This document shows positions 6,864-14,400 of a DNA stretch of 18,142 nt, piece by piece (within the stretch, counting starts at the first letter, position 1; each line of letters opens with the position of its first letter). A program made the position numbers and the translations under genes. The DNA comes from JAAYCI01 sp031551695 (GTDB lineage: Bacteria; Bacillota; Clostridia; Oscillospirales; Ruminococcaceae), in the NCBI GenBank assembly GCA_031551695.1, contig JAVBNG010000073.1, forward strand, positions 1 to 18,142, given 5' to 3'. Under the pieces are notes generated by a model. It was not told the origin of the DNA, searched no databases, and saw only the letters and a list, made by a program, of their open reading frames with translations.

Positions 6864-8179
6864 ATGTTTCAATCATCGGCGGCGGGCTGGCCGGGTGCGA
6901 GGCGGCCCTTTGGCTGGCAAAGCGCGGCGCCGCCAGCGGCCTTGCCATTACCCTGTACGAGCAAAAACCCGTTCACTTTTCTCCGGCGCACACGTCGCCG
7001 GGGCTGGCGGAACTGGTGTGTTCCAACTCGCTGAAGGCCATGCGTGCCGAGACGGCGGCGGGCCTTTTAAAAGCGGAGATGGCGCTGCTTGGCAGCAGCT
7101 TGCTGCCGCTGGCACAGGAGGCCGCCGTGCCCGCGGGCGGCGCGCTGGCCGTGGACAGGGACGTGTTTTCGCGGCTGGCCACACAGGCGGTGGAGCGCTG
7201 TGAGAATATCACGCTGGTGCGGAAAGAGGTGCCCAGTGCCGCGGCGCTATTGGCACAAGGGCCGGTCATCATCGCCGTCGGCCCGCTGACCGGCGGCGCA
7301 CTGGCGGCGGAGATCGAAACGCTGACCGGCGGGGAGGGGCTGCACTTTTTTGACGCAGCGGCCCCGGTGGTGGCGGCGGATTCCCTGGACATGGCGCGGG
7401 TGTTTGCGGCGTCGCGCTATGGCCGCGGCGACGGCGACTACCTGAACTGCCCCTTTGGCAAAGAGGAATATGAGGCGTTTTACAAGGCGCTGGTAAACGC
7501 TGAAACCGCGCCGCAGCACGGTTTTGACGGACGGCACACGGGCTATGAGAAGTGCATGCCCGTTGAAGTGATGGCAAAGCGCGGGCAAGAGACCATCCGG
7601 TTTGGCCCCTTGCGGCCCGTGGGCCTTACGGACCCGCGCACGGGCCACCGCCCCTGGGCCAACGTGCAGCTGCGCCGGGAGGATAAAGACGGCCGGATGT
7701 ATAATTTGGTCGGCTTTCAAACGAATTTGAAGTTCGGCGAGCAAAAGCGGGTGTTTGGCATGATACCCGGCCTTGCAAATGCCGAATTTGCGCGCTTTGG
7801 CGTGATGCACCGCAACACCTTTCTCAACAGCCCGGCGGTGCTAAGCGCGGATTTTGCGCTGAAAAGCCGCCTCGGCGTGTATTTTGCCGGGCAAATCACC
7901 GGGGTGGAGGGGTATATGGAAAGCGCGGCAAGCGGCCTGTTAACAGCGCGGGCCGTGTGGGCGGCGCTCAGTAGCGGGGCGTTTGCGCCGCCGCCCACAA
8001 CCACCATGTGCGGCGGTTTGTGCCGCTATTTGCGGGCGGAAAACAAAGACTTCCAGCCCATGGGCGCCAGCATGGAACTGTTAGACCCGCTGGCCGAGCC
8101 GATTAAAAACAAACAGGAGCGCAAGGCGGCGCTGAGCGAACGCGCGCTGGCCGCCATGAAGGAATATGTGCGCGAGTGA
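6860..8179 (+). CDS. trmFO: tRNA (uracil-54-C5) methyltransferase, folate/FAD-dependent TrmFO
   Basis: TrmFO makes ribothymidine at position 54 of the tRNA T-loop using methylenetetrahydrofolate and FADH2, in place of SAM-dependent TrmA. The 439-aa product has the usual family length. It opens with the FAD-binding IIGGGLAGCEAA (residues 5-16), has ELVCSNSLKA with C54, and YEKCMPVEVMAKRGQE with C232, matching the catalytic-cysteine segment of B. subtilis TrmFO (C226). The FAD-domain end IAGQ-type segment appears as YFAGQITGVEGYMESAASGL. The start is GTG 6860 in a GTGA overlap with the topA stop; the only nearby ribosome-binding sequence (AAAGAGG) is inside topA, implying translational coupling. 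The dprA-topA-trmFO order matches Bacillus. Confidence 0.96.
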   Translation: MNVSIIGGGLAGCEAALWLAKRGAASGLAITLYEQKPVHFSPAHTSPGLAELVCSNSLKAMRAETAAGLLKAEMALLGSSLLPLAQEAAVPAGGALAVDRDVFSRLATQAVERCENITLVRKEVPSAAALLAQGPVIIAVGPLTGGALAAEIETLTGGEGLHFFDAAAPVVAADSLDMARVFAASRYGRGDGDYLNCPFGKEEYEAFYKALVNAETAPQHGFDGRHTGYEKCMPVEVMAKRGQETIRFGPLRPVGLTDPRTGHRPWANVQLRREDKDGRMYNLVGFQTNLKFGEQKRVFGMIPGLANAEFARFGVMHRNTFLNSPAVLSADFALKSRLGVYFAGQITGVEGYMESAASGLLTARAVWAALSSGAFAPPPTTTMCGGLCRYLRAENKDFQPMGASMELLDPLAEPIKNKQERKAALSERALAAMKEYVRE

Positions 8180-8194
8180 AATGGGAAGACGTGA

Positions 8195-8355
8195 CTGGTA
8201 GCGCGTGTGAGCATATCGTCAGCCGCAAGCTCTGCGGTGAACAGTACGAAGCGCTGTACATGGCAGAGCGCGGAAGGTATCCAGTTCAACGTCAAAAATG
8301 TTTCATTTTTGACCAATTGAACGTATGCACAGCTGATTTGCGTCACGCGCTCCAG
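8195..8355 (+). ncRNA. Candidate structured RNA or MITE-like element between trmFO and plsX
   Basis: CTGG (8195-8198), a bulged T, and AGCGCGTG (8200-8207) pair with CACGCGCT (8344-8351) and CCAG (8352-8355): 12 bp closing a 161-nt segment. Nested inside are GCATA (8211-8215) with TATGC (8324-8328), CCGCA/TGCGG around AGCTC (8223-8237), GCGCT/AGCGC (8251-8271), and a 16-bp hairpin at 8284-8322. TCAGC (8219-8223) could also reach GCTGA (8332-8336), a crossing pair. This fills most of a 221-nt gap. It could be the plsX leader, an independent small RNA, or a palindromic mobile remnant whose ends are the 12-bp inverted repeat; no flanking target duplication is evident. It matches no RNA family I recognise. 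A weak promoter-like TTGACC (8309-8314) with GCTGAT 17 nt later lies within it. Confidence 0.45.
8284..8322 (+). promoter_or_regulatory. AT-rich 16-bp inverted repeat upstream of plsX
   Basis: GTTCAA (8284-8289) and GTCAAAAATG (8291-8300) pair with CATTTTTGAC (8304-8313) and TTGAAC (8317-8322), leaving a TTT loop and a C against CAA internal loop. All 16 positions are Watson-Crick pairs. The segment is much more AT-rich than its surroundings. It sits 78 nt upstream of plsX, a gene that is regulated in Bacillus (FapR), but it does not match the FapR operator as I know it. It lacks a downstream T run, so a terminator is unlikely. Confidence 0.5.
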
Positions 8356-8400
8356 GCGCGGCTTTTCACAGGCACCAGCCATCATCAAAAGGAGATAACC

Positions 8401-9423
8401 ATGAAAATCATCATTGACGCAATGGGCGGCGACAACGCCCCACTGGCGCCGCTGCAGGGCGCGGCCGCGGCCGTGAAGGAACAGGGCGTGGAGATCATCG
8501 CCGTGGGCGACCGGGAAAAGCTGGCGAAGGTTATCCGCGAAAACAGCATCGACATCACCGGCATAGAGCTGATGCACGCGGCGGATGTGATCGGCATGGA
8601 CGAAGACGCCACGGACGTCATCCGCAAAAAGCCGGATTCGAGCCTTGCCGTGGGGCTGAAAGCCCTGGCGGAGGGCAAGGCGGACGCGCTGGTGTCCGCC
8701 GGGAGCACCGGTGCCCTGCTGGTGGGCGGCACGCTCATCGTGAAGCGCATCAAGGGTATCAAGCGCGCGGCCATCGGCACGGTGATGCCCGGCAGCCTGA
8801 AGCCGTGGCTGCTCATCGACTCCGGCGCCAACACCGAGTGCCGCCCCGAAATGCTGCTGCAATTCGCCGCCATGGGCGCGGCCTACCAGGAGCAGGTGAT
8901 GGGCGTGGAAACGCCTACCGTGGCCCTGGCGAATAACGGCACGGAGGAAACGAAGGGCACGGCGCTGCAGCTGGCGGCCTTTCCCATGCTGCAGGAAAGC
9001 CCGCTGAACTTCATCGGCAACATCGAGGGCCGCGAAATACCCACCGGCGCGGCGGACGTGGTGGTGTGCGACGGCTTCACCGGCAATATTATTTTGAAGC
9101 TGGTGGAGGGCGTGGCGAAGGTGTTCTCCGGCATGATCAAGGACATGTTCTGCAAGAACCTGAAAACCAAGCTGGCGGGCGCCGCGCTTACGGGCGAGCT
9201 GGCGGAATTTAAAAAGCGCTTCGACTACAGCGAGTATGGCGGCGCGCCGCTCTTGGGCATCAAAAAGCCGGTCATTAAGGCCCACGGCTCGTCCGACGCG
9301 AAGGCTATCAAAAACGCCATCCGCCAGGCGGCGGCCTGCGCCGAAAAGGACGTGGCCGGCAGCATTGAGGCGTGGATGGCCGCGAACAACAAGGCCGAAA
9401 AGGGCGGCGGCGATGACGAGTGA
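8401..9423 (+). CDS. plsX: Phosphate acyltransferase PlsX
   Basis: Converts acyl-ACP plus phosphate to acyl-phosphate, the donor used by PlsY to start phospholipid synthesis; peripheral at the inner face of the membrane. The 340-aa product has the expected length. It starts MKIIIDAMGGDNAPLAP, the family signature, and continues with DALVSAGSTGALLVGGT, LLIDSGANTECRPEML, ALANNGTEETKGT and VVCDGFTGNIILK. GGAG at 8391-8394 is 6 nt before ATG 8401. The frame stays open upstream to 8176, but the family N-terminus and the Shine-Dalgarno fix this start. The last 11 nt overlap rnc. The usual partners (fabD, fabG, acpP) between plsX and rnc are absent here. Confidence 0.97.
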   Translation: MKIIIDAMGGDNAPLAPLQGAAAAVKEQGVEIIAVGDREKLAKVIRENSIDITGIELMHAADVIGMDEDATDVIRKKPDSSLAVGLKALAEGKADALVSAGSTGALLVGGTLIVKRIKGIKRAAIGTVMPGSLKPWLLIDSGANTECRPEMLLQFAAMGAAYQEQVMGVETPTVALANNGTEETKGTALQLAAFPMLQESPLNFIGNIEGREIPTGAADVVVCDGFTGNIILKLVEGVAKVFSGMIKDMFCKNLKTKLAGAALTGELAEFKKRFDYSEYGGAPLLGIKKPVIKAHGSSDAKAIKNAIRQAAACAEKDVAGSIEAWMAANNKAEKGGGDDE

Positions 9424-10093
9424 GCATGACCTAGCCGCGCTGGAAAAGGTGATTGGCTATACCTTTCAAAATAAGGCGCTGCTGCAAACGGCGCTGACCC
9501 ATTCGTCCCACGCAAACGAGAGCAAACAGCCGGAGGACTATAACGAACGGCTGGAGTTTTTGGGGGACTCGGTGCTGTCTTTGGTGGCGGCGCGGCGGCT
9601 GTTTGCCGAAGTGCCCGCCCTGCCGGAGGGGGAACTGACCCGAAGGCGCGCAGCGCAGGTGTGTGAACCGGCGCTGTACGGCTATGCCCGGCAGATCGGC
9701 CTTGGGCAGCACTTGCGCCTTGGCCGCGGCGAAGAGAAAAACGGCGGCCGCACCCGGCCCAGCGTTTTGGCGGACGCCTTCGAGGCATTGCTTGCCGCCA
9801 TCTACCTCGACGGCGGTTATGAGGCCGCGTCCGCGTTTGTGCTGCCGTTTTTGTCGGTGGGCAGCACAGAGGCGGGGGACTTCAAAACCATGCTGCAGGA
9901 GCAGGTACAAAAAGACCAAGCGGGCCGCATTTCCTACGAGCTGGTGGAAGAAACCGGGCCGGACCACGCGAAAACCTTTACCGTGCGCGTGATGCTTGGG
10001 GCCGAATGTGCGGGCGAAGGCGAAGGAAACAGCAAAAAAGCCGCCGAGCAAAAGGCCGCCGAGGCGGCGCTGGAACGGCTGGGGCGCGGATGA
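9413..10093 (+). CDS. rnc: Ribonuclease III
   Basis: Double-strand-specific endoribonuclease that matures rRNA precursors and cuts structured mRNAs. The product is 226 aa, normal for the family. The catalytic domain (about residues 5-135) has the signature NERLEFLGDSVLSL with E45, E48 and D52, and DAFEALLAAIYLDGG with D121 and E124; these have the same spacing as the E. coli metal ligands E38, E41, D45, D114 and E117. A double-stranded-RNA-binding domain follows (about 155-224: DFKTMLQEQVQ, then NSKKAAEQKAAEAALERL). ATG 9413 lies inside the 3' end of plsX and gives the family N-terminus, so translation is probably coupled. It precedes a lipoprotein gene rather than smc directly. Confidence 0.96.
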   Translation: MTSEHDLAALEKVIGYTFQNKALLQTALTHSSHANESKQPEDYNERLEFLGDSVLSLVAARRLFAEVPALPEGELTRRRAAQVCEPALYGYARQIGLGQHLRLGRGEEKNGGRTRPSVLADAFEALLAAIYLDGGYEAASAFVLPFLSVGSTEAGDFKTMLQEQVQKDQAGRISYELVEETGPDHAKTFTVRVMLGAECAGEGEGNSKKAAEQKAAEAALERLGRG

Positions 10094-10120
10094 TGTTGTG
10101 TGGCGGCATGGCGGTGTAAA

Positions 10121-10186
10121 GCCGGTTTGCCGCAGGAAATTGGCGTGCTTTGGAACAGCGCCTGCTTGATGTAAGGGTGAACCGGC
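10121..10186 (+). other. Possible long-range stem in the rnc-lipoprotein gap
   Basis: GCCGGTT (10121-10127) is complementary to AACCGGC (10180-10186), and inside it GCAGG (10132-10136) can pair with CCTGC (10161-10165). The 126-nt gap shows no convincing promoter or terminator. Pairings of this length are near what GC-rich DNA gives by chance, so this is only noted. Confidence 0.2.
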
Positions 10187-10219
10187 ATTTGGGCAGGGCG
10201 ATTAGAGTTAGGAATGAAA

Positions 10220-11356
10220 ATGAAAAAACGTATTACAGGCCTTTTGGCCGCCTTGTTGTTGCTGTCCTGCTCGGCCTGCGCACCGCAGGCAGGTCAAAGC
10301 AGTCCCAGCACGGAAACTGCCGGTTCCGGCTCTTCGGCGGCTTCTTCGCCTGCTGCGGAAGAGCCTTCCGCAACACCAGACGCCAGTATCGACGCCGCTG
10401 CCGACACCACCGCCACCCCCGAAGCGGCAACGCGCCCGGTGGCCGTGATTGTGGACAACCATATTGGGACACGGCCGAACAGCGGCCTGTCCGCGGCGGA
10501 CATTGTGTTCGAAACGGACGTGTGGGGCGGCATCAGCCGGTTCATCGCCGTGTATAGCAACTACGAAACCATGCCTACGGTTGGCCCTGTGCGGGAGATG
10601 TTTACCTCTTTGGTGCAATTTGTATTGCCCGCGCAGCCGCTGATCGTTTCAGATTGTATCAGCAAGCCTTCGGCAGAAATCATAGAGCAATATGATTATG
10701 CTTCCTCTGTTTTGGATGAAACTTATGATTCACGCGCTCTATTTATCGACGAAGAGAGGGCCAAAACTTTATCTCTGGAATATTGCCGCTACACAGACGG
10801 CGCGCACATTGCCGCAGCGGCGCAGGCGGAGGAAACAGCCGCCACGGACACGTCACCGCAGCCGCTGTTCCTGTTTGAGGAAACAGGCTCCGGCGGAGCG
10901 GGCGAATTTCCGGTAGCCACAGCCATCAGCATTCCGTTTTCTGAGCCGTACCAAAGCCAGTTTGCGTTTGACGGCGGCACAGGGCGGTACCTGATGTCGA
11001 GAAGCAATGTGGATGGGGAATTTGAAGCGGCAATGGACGGGGGAACAAACGGGCAGCTGGCGTTCGACAACGTGCTGGTGCTGTTTGCGGCGGTGGAGGA
11101 AGTGGAGCCCACCGAAGGCGATGTCCAGGCTGACAACCTGCGGTACAAGCTGGACCATGGCGGCGACGGCTATTATTTCCATGGCGGCACGGTGGAGGCC
11201 GCCACCTGGGAAAAGGCGGACCCGTTGGATCGTTTTCATATCTACCCGGCGGAAGGCAGGGGGGAATTGGCGCTGGCAAGCGGCACCACCTATGTTGGCG
11301 TGATGGACAGCGGGCGCATGGCGAACTTCACATATGATAACGGCGAAGACGATTAG
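10220..11356 (+). CDS. DUF3048 (YerB-like) lipoprotein
   Basis: Predicted lipoprotein of unknown function, 378 aa from this start. The N-terminus MKKRITGLLAALLLLSCSAC has a basic n-region, a hydrophobic core and a possible lipobox at C17 (LLSC) or C20. A Ser/Ala/Thr-rich tether follows to about residue 72. The DUF3048 N-terminal domain then shows RPVAVIVDNHIGTRPNSGLS, ADIVFETDVWGGISRFIAVY and TVGPVREMF; the C-terminal part (NVLVLFAAVEEVE, GGDGYYFHGGTV) matches DUF3048_C in style. ATG 10220 is preferred over ATG 10214 because AGGA (10210-10213) is 6 nt from the former and abuts the latter. B. subtilis YerB is a homologue; its role is not established. A segment around 10640-10790 is clearly more AT-rich than the flanks. 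It separates rnc from smc, which are usually adjacent. Confidence 0.88.
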   Translation: MKKRITGLLAALLLLSCSACAPQAGQSSPSTETAGSGSSAASSPAAEEPSATPDASIDAAADTTATPEAATRPVAVIVDNHIGTRPNSGLSAADIVFETDVWGGISRFIAVYSNYETMPTVGPVREMFTSLVQFVLPAQPLIVSDCISKPSAEIIEQYDYASSVLDETYDSRALFIDEERAKTLSLEYCRYTDGAHIAAAAQAEETAATDTSPQPLFLFEETGSGGAGEFPVATAISIPFSEPYQSQFAFDGGTGRYLMSRSNVDGEFEAAMDGGTNGQLAFDNVLVLFAAVEEVEPTEGDVQADNLRYKLDHGGDGYYFHGGTVEAATWEKADPLDRFHIYPAEGRGELALASGTTYVGVMDSGRMANFTYDNGEDD

Positions 11357-11397
11357 CAGCTGTGCAGTAGCGGCGAAAGCCAACCATATGAACCCGA

Positions 11398-11448
11398 GCG
11401 CCGCAAAGCGGCGCGATACTGACTGGCCGGGCGCCGGCCCGGCGGAGG
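11398..11448 (+). promoter_or_regulatory. smc leader: hairpin, GATACTGACTGG, GC hairpin, Shine-Dalgarno
   Basis: GCGCCGC (11398-11404) and GCGGCGC (11408-11414) pair perfectly around AAA. GATACTGACTGG (11415-11426) follows directly. GCCGGGC (11426-11432) then pairs with GCCCGGC (11437-11443) around GCCG, and GGAGG (11444-11448) abuts the stem. The order repeats that of the dprA leader (1748-1804), where the stems have other sequences but still pair. The second stem ends at the Shine-Dalgarno and could influence ribosome access. Confidence 0.45.
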
Positions 11449-11452
11449 AAGA

Positions 11453-14400
11453 ATGTTTTTAAAGGCACTGGAAATGCAAGGCTTCAAAAGCTTTCCGGAC
11501 AAAACCAAAATTTCGGTGGACCCGGGCATCACCGCGGTGGTGGGCCCGAACGGAAGCGGCAAAAGCAATATCTCGGACGCCATCCGCTGGGTGCTGGGCG
11601 AAACCAGCGCCAAACAACTGCGTGGCGGCGGCAAAATGGAAAACGTAATTTTTGGCGGCACATCGAGCCGGAAGGCAATGGGCTATTCTTCCGTGCGCCT
11701 TGTTTTGGACAACACCGACCGCGGCCTCGACATCGACGCTGACGAAGTGAGCATCGGCCGCAAGTATTACCGCAGCGGCGAAAGCGAATACAGCATCAAC
11801 GGCCATGGCGTGCGCCTGAAAGATATTTACGAAATGCTGTTGGACACCGGCATCGGCCGCGATGGGTATTCTATCATCGGCCAGGGGCGTATTGCGGAAA
11901 TCGTGGCCAGCAAAAGCAATGAACGGCGCGAGATTTTTGAAGAGGCCAGCGGCATTGCGCGCTACCGCTACCGCAAAAACGCCGCCGAGCGCGATTTGGC
12001 CGCGGCGGAGGAAAATTTGATTCGCCTGCGGGATATTTTGGGCGAGCTGGAAACCCGTGTTGGCCCGCTGGAACGCGAAAGCGCCCGGGCGGAGAAATTT
12101 TTGCAGGTGCGCGATGAGCACCGCACCATGGAAGTGACCCTGTGGGTGGACACGGTGCACAGCGCCATGGAGGAGTTGCGCAATCAAAAGCGCAATATTG
12201 AGGCCGCCGAGGCGGATTACCGCCAGAAGGACGCGGACCTCCGAAAAATAGACGAGGGGACCGAGGAGACCCGCATGGAGATGGAGCGTCTGTCCATGGA
12301 AGTGGACAAGGCAAATGAGGAAATTCGCGCCCTGCGGGAGGAACTGAGCCACCACGACCGCGACGTGGCCGTTTTAAAAGAAAAAATGGACGGCAACAAC
12401 GCGAACATCGCGGCCTACCGGGCCGACATCGACCAGAGCGGGGACTCCGATTCGGAGCTGGGGGCTGAAATCAAAGCCCACGAGGGCGAAATTGAAAAGG
12501 TGGAGGCCGAGCTTGCCGCCGTGCGCGAAAAGGCAAAGGGGTTGGAGCGCGAAATTGCAGAGCTGCAACAAAAAAGCCTTGCCAGCGGCGAAAAGCGCGG
12601 CCAGCTTCAGGCGGCCCTGGCGGACATGAAAGAACGCAGCACCCAGCTGCAGGTGCAGCAGGCGTCGGCGGCAAGCACGCTGGCGTCGGCGTCGGCGCGG
12701 CTGGACGAAGAGCGCCGGAGCATGGAAAAGGCCGACGGCGATTTAGCCGAACTGACCGCCGAAAAGGCCGACACGGACGCCTATATCAAAAAATTAGACG
12801 AAGAGATGACGAAGCTTGGCAACATCAAGGGCGGGCTGGAACTGAAAATAGAGCAGCGGGGCAAAGCGTACACCGCCGCCGAGGAGGACGAGCGCGAGAC
12901 AAGGCGCGAAGTGGAGACCAGCGGCCACCGCGTTACCATGCTGAAGGAACTGGACCAGAGCATGGACGGCTTTTACGAAAGTGTGAAGCGCGTGATGCGC
13001 GCGGCGAAAGAAGGCAAGCTGCGCGGCGTTATCGGGCCGGTGTCCACCATTTTGTCTGTGCGGGCCGGCTATGAAATTGCCGTGGAGATGGCGCTGGGCG
13101 GCAATCTGCAGAACATCGTGGTGGAAAACGAGACGGCGGCGAAGGAGGCCATCGCTTTCCTGAAAAACACCAAGGGCGGCAGAGCCACCTTTTTGCCGCT
13201 GGACACAGTGCGGCCCCAGCAGTTCGACGCGCGCAGCTTGCCGCCGGACTCTTTGCAGGCGAAAAGCCTTGTCAGCTACGACGGGCGGTACGAGAACATC
13301 GTGTCGAGTTTGCTCGAGCGCATCGTGGTGGTGGAGACGCTGAACGACGCGTCCCGCGCGGCGAAGGCGCTGAACTATAAAAACCGCGTGGTAACGAGGG
13401 ACGGCCAGATCATCAACGCGGGCGGTTCCTTCACGGGCGGCTCGGTTTCGCGCAGCGTGGGGCTGTTCAGCCGCAAAAAGGAAATTGAAGAGCTGGAAGC
13501 GGGCATGGCCAAACTGCAGGCGAAGCAGCAGGCCGCCGCCGCCGAAACGGCCAAGCTGAAAGCCGAGGTGGACGCCCTGAACGCCGAATTGACCGCCACG
13601 GCCAGCGAAGCCGTGACGGCGAACGGGGATAAAATACGCGCCGTGACGGAACTGGAGCGCATTGTGAAGGCCACGGAGGCGGGCGAGCGATTGCGCGCCC
13701 AGCTGGCGGCTGAATGCAACGAGCTGGCGGAGAAAATTGCCGCCGCCGAGGCGGAGCGCAAGCTGGCCGTGAACGAAACGGGCAAGCTGGCCGCGGAAAT
13801 TGAGCGCGTGACGGCGGAGCTTGGGGCCATTGCGGGTGCGGACGACGGCTTCCTCGCCCAAAACAACGAGATGACGGCAGCCCTTGGCGAAGTGCGCATG
13901 CAGGCGCTTTCGCTGGAGGCGGCCATTGAGCAGCGGCGGCAGGAGATCCGCCACCTGATGGCCCGCACCGGCGAAAACACCGCCCGGCGCGAGGCGCTGG
14001 CTGCCAACATCGAGCGGCTGATTTTGCAAAACGCCGAGCACGAACACGCCATCCTTGCCATGGCGGACAAGGCCGGCGGCGCCAAGGATATCATCAGCGG
14101 CATTGAGGCTTCTATAAAGGAAAAAGTGGACGCGCGGTTTGAAAAAGAGCGCTCCATTCAAACGCAAACGCAGCAAAGCCGCGCCATTTTGGACGAGCGC
14201 GAGGGCGTGGGCCGCGAAATTGAGAGGCTGGCAGAAAAGCAGCGCGCCCTGGAAGAAGCCCACGGGCAAACCATCGACCGCCTGTATTCCGAGCACCAGC
14301 TGACGCTGAACGAGGCGGAAAAGCTGTGCGTGGAGTTTGAGAGCCTTTCGGCGCTGAAGCGCCGGGTGGGCGAGTTGCAGGCGCAGATGCGCTCTTTCCG

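Noticed and set aside
7700..7705. TATAAT inside trmFO as a promoter
   Set aside because: There is no -35-like sequence at 16-18 nt upstream and no TGn extension; it encodes ordinary Met-Tyr-Asn-Leu codons.
8176..8400. In-frame upstream extension of plsX from a GTG at 8176
   Set aside because: The frame is open for 75 codons, but PlsX proteins begin at MKIIIDAMGGDNAP and a good Shine-Dalgarno sits right before ATG 8401. The stretch is better explained by its inverted repeats.
8026..9285. Minus-strand open frame spanning the trmFO-plsX gap
   Set aside because: It runs antisense through two well-supported genes and the structured gap, with no family resemblance I can name.
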